Shown here: piece by piece, positions 11,011 to 24,271 of the stretch
Layout: each line of letters starts with the position of its first letter
Position numbering within the stretch: position 1 is the first letter of the stretch
Source of the DNA: Ceratothoa steindachneri
Lineage: Eukaryota; Arthropoda; Malacostraca; Isopoda; Cymothoidae
Assembly (NCBI GenBank): GCA_963969495.1
Contig: OZ018319.1
Span: forward strand, 208,156,247 to 208,220,246
Length of the DNA: 64,000 bases
Reading direction: 5' to 3'
Notes under the pieces: model-generated
What the model was told of the DNA's origin: nothing
Database searches by the model: none
The model's input: only the letters and a program-made list of their open reading frames with translations
Made by a program: the position numbers and the translations under genes

Positions 11011-11898
11011 TCCGATCTTGTTCAAGTTACGTGAATGAGAAAGTAGAGAAAGAAGGGCGCAGTTAAGAGGGGGTGGAGAGAAATAAATATTGAGAAGGGA
11101 AGTGAAGTAGAAGAGTTATAATCTTGCTGGTGAGTGGGCCTCCCATTTGTAATCTTTTTTGTTTGTCTCATTTAAGATCCTTTTATATGTTTATTATTGT
11201 GGTCTTATTTGAGATATTTTGCTTAATTATTTTTCCTGTGCCGTTTTTGAGATTTTCTGTCTAATGATTCTATTCTTATTGCCTGTGTTTCCTCAGGAGT
11301 TAGCCGGGATCATGTCTAACTTGGCTTGATTTATCCCTTTCTTGCGTTCGGTAGGTAGCGTTTGAACCTTCCTTTTTCAAGTGTATCCCTCGGGAGGATT
11401 TCTTTGAGCTTGTTTCTGATGTCCCGACTTCTTTGTAGAAAAGAGTTTACAGGTTCTAGCCTGGTTTAGTCATTCAGACTTCTTGAGGTCCTAAAATCGT
11501 GCCATTTCTGGTTGGTGATGAATCGGAGTCCTCGGTTCGCACCCTTTGCACCCTTAATCTGCTCCGCTTTTATGGTGTATTAAACGGGATTGTTGAATAC
11601 GGCAGTTCTGACTTGACTCATCCTAAATTTGTGACGATTTTCGAAACAAGTTTTGGGACGAGAGAATTTTGAATAACAAATTTACCTGTTCCCTAATCTA
11701 TGCTTTCCTTTGTTCCCCCATCCTTCCCTGTGATCTTTTTTTCATTCGCTCCTATATATAAAGCATTTGTGTTCAGTCTTCTCATTGTACAGTTGAAGAT
11801 AGTAGTAGATATCGAAAATACTCCTGCAATGCAATAAACTGATTATACTAAAATGCGTTTTTTATATCTTGACAAAATCCATGCTATTGTCAGATTCT

Positions 11899-11902
<4 letters not shown>
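11011..11902. other. No gene recognised
   Basis: Possible distal part of a degraded PLE, because both ends approach PLE-type features, but no coding motif could be read. Confidence 0.35.
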
Positions 11903-11975
<73 letters not shown>

Positions 11976-11977
11976 TA
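11903..11977. repeat. (TA)n microsatellite
   Basis: Near-pure TA. About 60 bp of unique sequence separates it from the palindrome at 12037. Confidence 0.97.
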
Positions 11978-12036
11978 TGAAAAGAAACTCACGGCTTGCA
12001 CCTTAGTCAAAATTATGATAAATAACACCCACAAAG

Positions 12037-12130
12037 AAAATGGAAAAACGATTCCGAGCGCTTTCGTCTTTATTCTAAAAGAGGTCTTTTAGAATAAAGA
12101 CGAAAGCGCTCGGAATCGTTTTTCCATTTT
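12037..12130. repeat. Perfect palindrome, 44-bp arms, 6-nt spacer
   Basis: Arms at 12037-12080 and 12087-12130 are exact reverse complements around GAGGTC. Each arm contains ACGAAAGCGCTCGGAATCG or its complement. Read from the centre outward, each half shows AGAGGTCTTTTAGAAT then AAAGACGAAAGC, the same hairpin-GAAAGC layout found at PLE ends. It is therefore probably two head-to-head PLE terminal pieces. Confidence 0.9.
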
Positions 12131-13108
12131 CGCCAGATAATATTTTTTAAATCGAGTCTATAAAAGAAAGGAAGGAAAGTGGGTGGAAATCACGTAGAAG
12201 CTCCATGACCTCAATCATTTTCTTGAATGATTGGTGACTTCCCCCTCCATCTACCGTCCTTAGATAAGGAAAGGACGAAGGTGGTTCTGAAAGAACATTG
12301 CTCTTTCCCTGTGGGCTTCCCTCAAAGGGATACTGAAAAAAAAAAATCATTGCTCTTGGTTCTATGCTTGGTTGTGGTGGGCTTAGGTCGTTTGGTTTTC
12401 AAAGAGCTCCGTTGTTCAGACCTAACTGAATTCTAACCTAAACGGGCTTAAAACATAAGCTATTTAATCCATCTTACCAGTTTTCCTCTTGCCGCGGAAC
12501 AGGTCCCTCTGTCCCGGGGCGACGAAGGTTCCACATGAACGCTGTTTGGTGGCAAAACATAATACTTCCCGACACCTCTCCCCAAAGAGGAACGACCCTT
12601 AGTGCCCTAGGGCTCACCGGCGAATGTCATACTGACCTTTATGTTTATTTCATGATCCGGTGGGGATCTACCTCGATAAAGGCAGGCTTAGCGAACGACT
12701 ACTAATACTACTATCAGTTTAATTTATGGTTGAAACCTGGACACTGGACAGGATAAAACCCGCAAGGACTTTAATAGAAATACCTGAATATGAACACACA
12801 CACACACACACACATACACACACACACACACACGAGTGACAGAAAAGTTAAAAAGAGTGAACGATCTGGAGTTGAAATGGACACGCCATATTGCTATAAG
12901 AAATGACAGATGAAGCGCGAAATAAATCCCCAAATACATAAAGATACCCAGAAGACGACCTCACAGAAAATGAGAGGATGAAATTCACTCAAGTTCAGAA
13001 ATAAGGTAATAAACTCATGCAGTGGGCCGTCATCGATTGAATTTCTTGAAGGGGGGATTTTGCCCGGCAGTTTACTCGTGCCCCTCCCCATAAAAATCAT
13101 TGTCATCC
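12131..13108. other. No gene recognised; contains a (CA)n microsatellite
   Basis: (CA)n at about 12795-12833. No domain-bearing frame was recognised in the remainder. Confidence 0.5.
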
Positions 13109-13405
13109 TTGGATTGAGTGGCTCCCTTAGTGATTGAGTGGCTCCCTTAGTGATTGAGTAACTCCCTTACTGATTGAGTGGCTCCCTTACTGATTGAGTG
13201 GCTCCCTTACTGATTGAGTGTCTCCCTTAGTGATTGAGTAACCCCCTTACTGATTGAGTGGTTCCCTTAGTGATTGATGGCTCCTTTAGTGATTAATGGC
13301 TCCCTTAGTGATTGCGTAACTCCCTTAGTGATTGAGTGGCTCCCTTAGTGATTGATTGGCTCCCTTAGTGATTGAGTGGCTCCCTTAGTGATTGAGTGAC
13401 TAAGG
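13109..13405. repeat. 20-bp minisatellite, about 15 copies
   Basis: Unit GTGATTGAGTGGCTCCCTTA with variants (GTAACTCC, CTGATTG, and 18-19-bp copies). The array ends with TGACTAAGGGAGCAGTGGAG, in which CTAAGGGAG is the inverted form of the unit's CTCCCTTAG. Confidence 0.95.
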
Positions 13406-16400
13406 GAGCAGTGGAGCAGTGTATAGTGGTTCATGTTCATGGTCTTGGCGTTGGACGCTTTCTTACATTGCCGACACATCCGCGTGATCTTCGCCCAGAA
13501 AATTCACTGTTTGACATTCAATCTGGTAACATATCACCTTTTCCTAAACTTCCATATATCAATTCACTCCCTCTTGCCATTTTTCTCACCCTTAAACTGC
13601 CATACTACCATCACAAAGTTTTTCTCACAGACTATTTAACATTCTTTGCATACATCATTTAAACCTTTTATAGCTCTTTCCCATCGCACGGCTTAGCTCA
13701 TTCTTTTTTAGTTTCTCCGCCAACTGGTTCAACACATTCGCTCATTCACGTTTTAATCCCTCCTTACACATTTCCTTTATTATCCTTCTTTGGTTCATGT
13801 ACCTTACCACCAATGCTCGATAGTCTTAGTTCCTTGTAACTCATTCATTTATACGATGGTACTATCGCAGTTTTCTTCCATGCCTTGGGGAATGTTACAC
13901 TTTCATGGCTATTCATTTTAATACAACTTTAATACATTGCATTACACAACACGGATTTTTTTTTTAGATATCTCGACTATAAAATCATCCATTCTAGCTG
14001 CTTTTCCCATTTTCATCCTTTCACACATCCTGTTTGATAATTATGTTTGTCAGAACTTAATACCGCACCCGCTTTGCTGTGCCATCGATGCCAATCATAT
14101 TCGCTTTCACTCTCAAAACTTTTAACCTCATTGCTGAGAAGGATCCTCATCCACCGTTTTATTCCTACATGAATATTAGTAACTGTATCTTATATTCCAC
14201 ATACCTCTAACTACAATATTAGAATTGTATTTTATTTGCTTAAACGTTTGTAATTTACAGCTCACTCTAAATTACCTTAATGGAAATGTCAATTTTATTT
14301 TCTAGAGAAGCCTCAATTGCTCTTATAAAGTTAATTTCTATTTTACATATATTCATAAATTTTCCTCTCATCTACGGTACCACTTTCGATATGTTTATGT
14401 ATATACCTAACATATACAAATTGTTCAAAGTGCTTTCGAATCCTCATTATGCGAGTAGACATCCCTTTCACAATTGCCTTAATCCACCAAAATATTAATT
14501 TGTTTTGTTTAATAACACCTGAATCAGTTTGGGAACATGCGCTAGAATGTTGTTTTTATCAGCAGCCATTATCTCTGAGGTTTCCTCCTTTTCAATGATG
14601 TTACTTTTATTTCCAAGTGCCAAGACCATTTTGGGAAATATACTATTTATTCTTATGAAATGTTTTCGGATTTGTTTATGGGGCGGTACAGGTAGCAGGA
14701 ATCCCGGCAAGTTTTTTATTGTTTCGTGCCTCGCACCTCTATTGTTTTCTGTTTACTTTTGTCTCTTAATTAACTGGGGATTTTTGACACAAGGAAACCA
14801 AACAATGCAACATACACCGCTAGGAATACATGTTTGTATACTAATTTTCGCGCAAAAGTCATAGTTTGTAGCTCTTTGAGTTCCTCTGCTCTTTGTTGAT
14901 TCGACATTTTATTAAGTTTTTAAAATGGACTGCTTTAGCGCTGGGTCATGTTCCCTTTGCCGCTGCTGTTGTATGTTGTACCAGCTTGTGTAGTGACTAT
15001 GTCATGTTAATGTGTAAGTCTACGGAGAACAAAAACTCTTCAAAGAACATAATAAAAAAGGGTTAAAAAAATGACCAGTCAACTTACATGACTAGAAAAT
15101 CTTTGCTTAAATGAACTTTAGTTATGTTAAGCGTTCTAAATGTTCCTAATGGATATAGAGGGTTATTAATCTGGACTGAATAATTGAAGCAAGGCACTGC
15201 CTCGTTCGTTCTTTCGTCTGCAACTCCTTCATGGAACTTCTTAAATGTATCCCCTATGAATGATTAACTACTTAACGATATTCCCCCGCATATACTCGAG
15301 TATCAAATGCCCGACTATAAATAATTTACCCGAGTATCCACTGGTAGCTACATCAAACGATTGCTGCAGATAAGAATTTTTTTCGCTACATTACGATTTT
15401 TCTTACTCCCATCAATATTTAATGCTGACATAACCCTCTATTGTTAGGCGCATTCCAACGGTACCCGCACTACGCCTTCTCCAACATCCGCCATCTATCA
15501 TAACACAGTGTTTACTTTGCCTCTGTCTAACTAAGTTCCTTCCTTTGATTGCGCTCAACATCTCGTTGTTTGAATTCTCAATAAATCAAAATATCCCAAT
15601 CATTCAAAAGTTCATCGTTCTAAGGCCATTATAGCGCCTTTTTCACAATCGCTTATACCCAAAGCTTGATTGAGATCCGAGGGTGAGCGACGCGTTGTGT
15701 CGGTCGGGACATATTGAATTCAAGGACACTTTTCAAGGGGCGTTTTCAAAAAGAATATCGAGAAGAGACTAGCCAATAAAAGCGCGCTTGCAGTCGTCTG
15801 TTTTTTTTGCGTTCTGTTCGCCATAATTGAGACGTTTTAATAGCGAAGTCTTACCGTGGAGCGATGATTCCCAATCAGTGCTAAAAAGCTAAGTTGCACT
15901 AAATGCCACACCGTTAATGGAGGCGTTTTACATTCCGTCATGAAAGGAAAAAGTAATTGACAATTAAAATATGTTTTCGTTGATGATAGAAATAGTTCCA
16001 ACGTATATATTTGTAATGGTTGTTATTAATACAGAGAAACCAGTGAAATGGATTAACCAATCACATTTGTCACCACATACACACATTCTCTCAATCTCAC
16101 ACACATTTACTCTCTTACACTTACTTTTTTCTCCTCATCTCTTTTAATCTTTCTCGCTTCTCTTTTCCTCTCTCTACTTTCATTTCTTTTGTTCTTTTTC
16201 TCACACTCTTCTTCTCCCCCTCGCTTTCTTTCCCACTCTAGACTTTTTCTCTCTCATCCATTCTTTGTCTCTGTCTATGTGTGTGTGTGTCTCTCTCTCT
16301 CTCCCGTTCTGGAATACCGTTTTGTTACGCCCTCACGGAGCAGCAAAGCGTCTTTACACAGTTTTATATTTTTCCCCTGTAATGATTTCATTGTTAATTA

Positions 16401-16839
16401 GCTTAGCTTATTTTATTTTACACAAATATTTCATTTTCCTATGTTCTTATACGATATTTAGTTACCTATTTGTATATGTGAATTTATGAATTGCAATTTC
16501 TTCCACAATTTTCTTATTTGTACACCTGCCCCAAGTTTTCTCTTTCTCGACGGTGAGTGCTAATTCACCTACAGCACACCTTGTATTTAAGGTCAGGTGG
16601 TCCAGAGGCTTACTCATTGATATTGACGGAAGCAGTTCCATTTCAATGCAATGACCACATTGGAATGGTGGTCACCATAAATCGGAATCCAATTTAAGTC
16701 TTTATACAGCCCAGAAACTTGTACAAGAAGGCAAATTGTGAGGCATATAAAACCACGCTAGGAGAATACACCACTGCAGTCAACCTTAACAAAAACTGGT
16801 AAAAAGCATATACCAAGGTTTGCGTACAGAACACTACCG
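13406..16839. other. No gene recognised
   Basis: Pyrimidine-rich low-complexity sequence lies at about 16075-16310, including short GT and TC runs. Short frames look random and no RNA gene was recognised. Confidence 0.45.
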
Positions 16840-17060
16840 CACCCAAAATGGACACCTGAACTGAAGAGAAAAAAGAAGCGTTCCAAAAAATATACGTAAA
16901 TAAAAGAAATGGCAGCAAACCAGCAACCCATCCCCCCGAAAAACTAAGAAGACTAAAAAGAGAGATGACCTTAATAGAACAACAACAAGACGACCAATGG
17001 ATGGAACAAATAAGGAAAGTGCAAAATATAGAATACACACGCTAAGCATCCGCAATCATT
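16840..17060 (+). pseudogene. Possible LINE fragment (endonuclease-RT linker)
   Basis: The plus-strand translation reads HPKWTPELKRKKK, then after a frame change KLRRLKREMTLIEQQQ. The pattern PWWTPEL followed by charged LRR segments is typical of the stretch between endonuclease and RT in Jockey-type LINEs. The frame is broken and the match is short, so this is tentative. Confidence 0.35.
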
Positions 17061-17380
17061 AACAATAAAAGGCAGACCACCCACATAACAAATCAAGATT
17101 CAGAGCGTGTTTAAGAAGACAAATACGGATGATAAATATAGCGAAGAATAAACGTCCTTAAGTGGAAATGAGCAGCAAATATTGGTCAAAGAAAGAACAG
17201 AAAATGGGCGAAAAAGTCTTAAATTGAACCTTATATAAAGAAACAGCAGACGACATACGAGCTGCAGGTGGTAAGCTGAAATTAGCTTCATGGTAGGAGT
17301 AATGTAGCAGACTCCTCTAGCGCTGGAACTTGATCAGTGGAGGTCGGTGAGGAAGCCCTTGTAGACGGAAAAGCTTCGCA

Positions 17381-17892
17381 CAGGGTGTCTACTTGAAATC
17401 CTCGAAGTCCTTGAAAAGCCCTTGAATTCCTTGAAGAGTCCTAGAATTTGATGAAAAGAGTAGATGGTCCTTGAATTTAAAAAAATATATCATTGAGTGA
17501 TTGTTCAAATGATTTTTCAACTTCACTATTTATATACTTTTTAATGTCTATTAGGAAAATAGTAATATTTAAGTTAATCTACTCACTAATGTGAGTGAAC
17601 ATATGTATGCTTTGGATGCATTGTATTTTATGATGGATGCTCACTATACTTCTGTGACTGTCGCTTGGATACCTTGTTCTTTCTTTTTTGCAGTTGATTT
17701 TGGTTATGCTTTGCTTATAAGCCATTTTTCCCTTAAATACCTCACCTTCATTAATGTCCCATAATGTTTATTGTTCTTTTTTGATTTAAAGAAAAAAAAA
17801 ATGGCTAAAACCCGTCCTTGATTATTTTTAAAAGTCCGTGAAAACCTTGAAAAGCCCTTGAATTCCAAACCACCAAACAAATAGACACCCTG
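17381..17892. mobile_element. Non-autonomous DNA transposon (MITE)
   Basis: Terminal inverted repeats CAGGGTGTCTA at 17381-17391 and TAGACACCCTG at 17882-17892. The subterminal regions on both sides carry related CCTTGAAAAGCCCTTGAATT sequence (near 17409 and 17846). Possible duplicated flanks are TTCGCA (17375-17380) and TTCACA (17893-17898), with one mismatch. It has no transposase frame. The ends suggest a hAT-like or related family; the class is not established. Confidence 0.75.
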
Positions 17893-20800
17893 TTCACAAA
17901 CTAACATCGAACAATGGAAGAGTATTAATATTCAACTGTTAAAAAGGACGAAACAAGAGCTGAAAGTTTTAATTCTTAGGGTGCCCAAAACGGCGCACAT
18001 AAGCCAACTCATCTTTTCGCTCCTTCTGATCTGGTGATGACATTAGCGAGTGGTTAGCGTTGGGCAGAATAATGCAAAGATAAGATTAATTAATTTACAT
18101 TCCCATTCATTTCTCTAATGCCCTATTCTAAGATTAATACACTTGTTTAGTTATTAAATCTGATAGAAGGTAAAATTATCTTGTTCTTGATTGAAGTGAT
18201 ATTTCCGAGTATTCTCATATTATTATGTGTAGTCAATTTGCTAATCTATGCTGGGGAGGTTGTATGATTTAGCTTTTTCCAAACACAGATTTGAGCAATA
18301 TTTAGAATCAACATTTTAGGGTATTTCCAAATGGGGTCTTATGGAGAGCGTGCGATTTGGCTTCTAGTGGAGCATTTTCCTATCTTTGATGACCAGAGCT
18401 AACTAGAAAACGGATAACAACAATTATAGGTATCTTTGCCGGGTTGTTGTCCTTTTTCTTCTTATTTTTTGAGGAAAGTCCATTTAAAAGAGTAGTAGCA
18501 TTAGGATTTTTAATTATTTTTCGCACCTTCGTTTCATCGGAAAATTAGAGTTTCACCATGATAGGTGTGTATGGTATATTTATTTTTTCCATTTTGAGAA
18601 TCGCTTACTTAAATGCGGCAATTGTGTACCACTTCACTTCCCTTAATTATGGTAGCTACTGATTATTTATGCACGAAGCTTACATACTCTTTTTAAATTA
18701 TTTGTTTCGAAAAATTTACAGTTACGGTATAGAAGATGTATATCGAAATTCATCTGACTCTTGCCATATAGGAGGACTATGGCGCTTTTCGCGGTGGGGA
18801 AAGTATATTCACTCGTTCGGGGTGCCGAGTTCCTGGACCACTGGAAAGGCTTTGGTCCTCTCGGCGCTGTAAGCATTTCCTGGCGTCTGATATGCTGCAT
18901 AGCTTCATGGATTACTACATCCCTTTCACTGTTTTTATTTGTTTCTCTCTCAGTTCTTTTTTATTATCTCCAAGGAACCATTCATAGCATTAGCAATTCA
19001 CTGTGGAAGCCACAGGTCAAAAACCTGTAACTAGTTAAGGCGTTGAGTGAAAGAGATGTTGCCGTTCTATCTGTCAAACTCAATATTAGCATCGCATTTC
19101 TCTTCTATGGTCCTTATCCCCTTGTTATCTTTATTTGATCATTCTTCCTTCTTATCTCCATTGAGCTACCCATGCACATCCTACTCTCTTTCCGCACTAA
19201 TCGCTTGCGGCCTTTATTGTTGGGACCACTCGTCGACCAAGCCGGTGGTCACTTAAAGTTGAGAATGGGACTTGACTCAATCAATTAGGTCAACAACACT
19301 CTCAATCACTCGAAACAGGCAGAATTGATTACCTCTCTCAAATTGGTTAAGGGAAAGGAAACAAAGAAATTGATTTGAAGTAGCGAGATTACAAAATCGA
19401 TGATTTGCTCGTAGAATCTCTTCTCATTTGCCTTTTTTTTAGGATTACTTCGTTTATAAGGATGGAGATAGTAGTGAGGGAGGTCATTGGTCACCTGAAG
19501 CGAAGCAAAAACCACGTCCACATGGAATAGAAAGATTGAAATAAAAAATGAAAAAAACGTAAGTAGAGACAAAATTTGCGATAAAAATCAAGAAGATAAC
19601 CAAGATGCTGAATATTCTGCGCGCCCTTAAATATTCGATACCACAAACGAGGACATGGAAAGTGGGAAAGGGACTCAGGTGAAAAGAGAACCTTGTACAA
19701 GGTCATAAGATCGCCTTGTTACATCATTGTTCACTTTACGAACTTCGTGCGACGAAACGCAAATCTTAACATGTACCCGAAGTGCTTTTATGTAAATGAA
19801 AAAAGTAAACATACCCCAGATTTTGGTGTAGGAGCATCATGTATAAATTTAAACTACGAAATCAATTTATCAACAATCAAGCTATTAAACTTTGCTAACT
19901 TTCTCCAGCTAATCTAATAGCAAGTACTCACCCTGACATGTAAACAATGATCTCTGAAATTGTATTTTGAGGTATTAAGTTATTCAGATAATGATTTTCT
20001 TCTTTTTGACTACTATATACCATTAGAGAGACGAGGGTTGCAATACACTTATTAATCTAAGATTTACTTCAAACACCTTTTGCCAGCGTTCACTGAGAGG
20101 GCGTTATCATGCCCCGGGGTTCCAAATTAGTCTTTAGGGCAAAATTATATTTTTGAAAGTGTTTTGCATTTATGTTTTGAAGGCATTTGTGCAACACGTC
20201 TGCTGGAGAATGGTCTTAGAAATAGGGCAAAGGAAGCAGAATTTCCATTCCTATTTCGATTAAGGTTTGTAACATCATCGTTAAGACATGAGAGCACGTG
20301 AAGAAGAAGAGGACATCTAAGTTGACCAGAATTTTATTTTTCACTCTTATCTTTCACTACATTTCATACAATCCCTAAGAGGTTATAGTAAATAATGACA
20401 GCTGTTGCACACCGTGCCATCACATGATCCTTTGGTGGGGCTGAGCTTCAGAAGTGGGAGATTTGCGTGCCAACTCTTGAGCTACCAAACTAGATTTTGT
20501 TAGGCTATTTGGATTATATACCTTGCACACATTTTCACCATCACAAGTTTGTGGTGTACATCCTAACGATTTCTTTTGCATCATAATTTTAATTACTAAT
20601 AATAGTATCACAAGCATCTAGCTAGGTAGTTTTCAGACTCGCCACCGTCGTCCAGTCTAGACCACTTCAGAAAAATCTGGGCTGTCGCAAAGGCGAGATT
20701 TGTTGCTCTGTTCATTTCTTCTCTCGCCCACAACCTTGACGAAGAGAAATTTCCCGACGCTGTTCTTGAGTTTAATAGGATTCAACTTAATCATTTTAAA

Positions 20801-22426
20801 CGAGAGTTGTTAAATGGGTCTTCGAACGACCCTTTGGGTAGTCAGAAGGTTCAGGTCACGTTTCAATTAATCTTTGTACTTTAAGTTGGCGAATTTTTAA
20901 CATTACAAAATGATATTCTGAGATTCCTAGCCATTTGCGCCAATAGCCTCCTTATATAGAATTGTTCTTGGAAGTAGCCAACCACACTATATCGCAGCTC
21001 TATTATAAGGGTAGCAAGATTTGCTACTGAGATTTGATGCTACAACTCATCGTTTATCATCTTCATTATCCCATTTATTTCTATTTATACCTCGGCTATT
21101 TTACCTTCATGCGTCAAGTCGTTTTCATTAAATGAATGAGCCCAGCTTTATATAAGAGCTTCTATTTCTTCTCTCTATATTTCCATGCAATGGAAGTGTG
21201 TGCATGTATGAGCTATTTTTTCATGACGTCGGTCAAAATATCTGGGTACTCCTCCCAACGCCCATTACTTTCCTCAACCCCATCTAATAACGAGAAGAAC
21301 TGGGCAGCTCAGTAAACATTATTAGTGAGAAACAGTATGGAAGGAAGGAGAAGATAAACATTGTTAATTAGCTTTCTTTGTGTTCCAAATGATGGAGTAC
21401 ACGATTTGCATCCCCGTAATACGTCGGCTCAGAATGGACCTGCTTTGCCAAAAAGATGAACTTACCTGATAATATTGGAGAATATATGTATGTCTTGATA
21501 TATGACGCTTACCATTGCATATGTATGATTACCTGTAAACGGAACGAGAGCATCCGTACACACTCACACACATGAACCAAAGGTGATTATTCTGATACTC
21601 ATATCTCAGTAACTTGTGAATATATATAGTTATTTTAGCACAATTTACATAAAGGCCTTGACATTGTTTGATGAATTGGACCATCATCCTGTTGACTAAT
21701 CGGAGTCTCTTTTTCCATCCAGAAATGCTTCGTTGCACCTCATCATTGTCAATTTCCTGCCTTGACTATAGTATTTGTCCTTTAATTCTTGTCTAATGAA
21801 TTTTTCGCGTTGTCCACCATAAATTTTCTCTTTCAACCACACCAAAGTGGCATTGCGTAACAGCTTTGCGGCGTTCACTCATCCTTCGTGATGAAGTTGA
21901 GCGTTGTTGAAAGATTTTGGTGATAAACATACGTATCTCATCCTCACTCTTTAGTTTCATCATCCTTATTGGGACTTAGCCATTTGCGTGCTACAACCCC
22001 TGACTTATCGTGGTGGAACGCTGTACGGTTCCTTAATAATTTCATGTTGTGAGCCCCGGTGGCGCAGGTCCCCTCTTTTGGGTATTCGCGTTCAGTATCC
22101 TCCACTTTCACTCCCCTAAGAGTGGCGTTCCCTTCACCAAACCGGTGTTTTTGTTCATTGTCACTCTTGCACTATGATGCAATTCGTCATCAATCATTTG
22201 TCTTCTTTGACCTATTTCATTCTTGTTCTTAACCGGACGATAGATCATCATCCGTTCCTAAGCACCAGAGGCCTTTTTGGTGCATGAGAAGTTTGTGACA
22301 AAAAACAGGCACAGTTAAGTGACCCTTGAAAGGCTAATAATTTGCTATCGGGAAACTTGAAATGTGATGAGAAAAAAAAGAGTTGTGAAAATAGTTATTT
22401 TGATAATTAAGAAATAATTTTTGGCT
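17893..22426. other. No gene recognised
   Basis: About 4.5 kb with only short random-looking frames and no repeat that I could pair. It may be upstream intergenic DNA or a 5' intron of the LMO gene. Confidence 0.4.
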
Positions 22427-22540
22427 CACTTTTATTGAGATAATTGCGGTTGCTCGTTGCCTTACTGTGCTTGGTTCGAATCCCACCCCAGCACTGATTT
22501 TTTTCGAAGAAGGAAATAACTATTTCCGAAAAAAAAATCC
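22427..22540 (+). mobile_element. tRNA-derived SINE fragment
   Basis: Contains a B-box-like GGTTCGAATCCC (22473-22484) preceded by GCTCGTTGCCTTACTGTG and followed by a tail with AAATAACTATTTCCG. The copies at 35165 and 49612 (minus) share the block before the B box and part of the tail. The A box is not recognisable here. Confidence 0.6.
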
Positions 22541-22563
22541 GTTTCTCTTTTTTGCGGTGTGTT

Positions 22564-22930
22564 GGATTTACAGGGTGCGGCAGAAAGGTTGCCCCAATTT
22601 TAAAGGTTAATAAAAAACAAACATGAAGATGCAAGAAAAAACTTTTTATTTTTATGAAGTACATTAAATGCCATTTATTTTGTGTTTCATTAGCAACCCA
22701 CCATGTCCTGGAGTGGAGAGCATCATGCATTTGTGGTTGAAGAGTTTGTTAAGAATCCGTCGTAACGACGCCATCGTTCCTTCCAAAGACACTTTGCGCT
22801 TCGTCTCCATGATGTTTGCCTACAGTTGGAAACTCACCGACGAATCGTTTTTCCATCCGGTTCGCGATCACGACGACGAAGCGCAAAGTGTCTTCTCCAT
22901 TTCGGAAACAGATAAACCACCTCCTACAAC
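22564..22930 (+). pseudogene. Transposase N-terminal fragment (arthropod HTH type)
   Basis: The sequence starts with a terminus-like CAGGGTGCGGCAGAAA. An open stretch from ATG at 22703 reads MSWSGEHHAFVVEEFVKN, then after a stop RRHRSFQRHFALR. This is the pattern of the DNA-binding start of an arthropod-abundant transposase family (WSGEHRAFVVEEF, then QRAFRIHF). The frame is broken within 25 codons, and the matching 3' terminus was not found. Confidence 0.6.
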
Positions 22931-23349
22931 TCCTTTCATTTACTGCATCATCACCATAAGTGCTCTAAATGGATTTTGCTGTTCTACTTGCATTGACACC
23001 TTTATGAAACTCATAGATTAAAACATGTCTAATGTCATCTTTATGATGGGAGGACATGGGGTAAATATCGAACAAGTTTATAAACAATATTTTTTTCATA
23101 ATCTGATAGAAAAAGATAAATTACTCACTATAGCGTTCCTAAACACTAACAAGAGGTATTACTTTAATAAATACTACTATCTAATATGCAAGGAAGCACG
23201 CAAGGGAAATGAAACGAATAAAGTTAGTCAGTATTTGGAATCTTCCCTTCGTTTTCCTTGTAGGCTTTGTTGTATATATAGAGCGTTCGGGATATACATA
23301 TTTGAAGCTTTTTAGGTTGATGTATTAGGTAACACTTAACGGCGTTGGA

Positions 23350-23715
23350 GAGCATACAGAGTTAAAAGTTTTAGTACTGAGACAAAATTAGCTGACATGG
23401 AGGACTGGAAGCCATCTGAATAATGGAAAAGAGTTACCCGCATCATGAAGATTCGCTCCGTTATCAAAATATACAATCTGCTCAATATTCTATGAACATT
23501 TTAAGGGCTGAAAAACGTGACATGAACAGCTGCAATGGAGCGTAAGAAGCCGTGGTGAGCAGAAAGGAACACAACAGACGTTCTAACTGCGTCCGAACGC
23601 CGGAATTCATCCAACAACTCCAGGAAAAGGTGATGAAAGACCGGAGCAAGAGAATCCGAGCTTTGGCGAGAGAGATGGTTGTTGGAGTCACCACCATTAA
23701 GCCCTGAATGACCAC
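23350..23715 (+). pseudogene. Tc1/mariner-class transposase, N-terminal region
   Basis: The plus-strand translation includes a degenerate leader, then RTPEFIQQLQEKVMKDRSK followed by IRALAREMVVGVTTIK, which reads as the second helix-turn-helix of a transposase (family pattern: TPEFI-L-K-M-DPSKSIR-LAR-MGV--STI). The upstream 110 bp is homologous to 52560-52680, including a GAAGACTGGAA/ACTGGAAACC-like block. No catalytic domain is present here. Confidence 0.6.
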
Positions 23716-23888
23716 CTTCCCTATTCCTCGTGGTGGTTTTGTTGACTAAACTGTTATCCCCCAACCATAATCTAATTGATATGTTTTTAATTTTTAAAAT
23801 ACATTTATTTTTGGCTGAGATATTGCGAGGGGGGGGGGGGCTACCTTTATGCAAGTCGTCAAATTTAGCTCTAACACCCCGTATATAT

Positions 23889-23917
23889 GAAGAGAGAGAG
23901 AGAGAGAGATAACGAGA
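23889..23917 (+). repeat. (GA)n tract upstream of the LMO exon
   Basis: A short GAGAGA run about 360 bp before the LMO start codon. GA tracts can bind GAGA-type factors in arthropod promoters, but there are similar runs elsewhere in the window, so a regulatory role is only possible. Confidence 0.4.
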
Positions 23918-24271
23918 GTGAGGGTGTGTACGACACAGAGCTTTATAATTACTTTTTTTTTCTTTTTTTTCCGGTTTGGTGTTGTCTGATGCCACCCATC
24001 TGTCGACCATCGCCGCCTGCCATCAAATTTCGTCGATCTTTTGCACGGTTGAAACGAAATACCACAAAACTTTCGCTAATAAATCATTTTCCTTTTTCTT
24101 TTTCTCTTCTTTTACTCATCACTCCTACACCTTCACTCATTTGAATTACCGTTGTTGTTCGCTTTCGCATGCGACCCCATTTGGACCTACTAAATTACAT
24201 TGCCTGTCCGTCATCACCTCCAATACAAATACTCCAAACACGCACTTACACTCGTAAACTTACAGACGACA

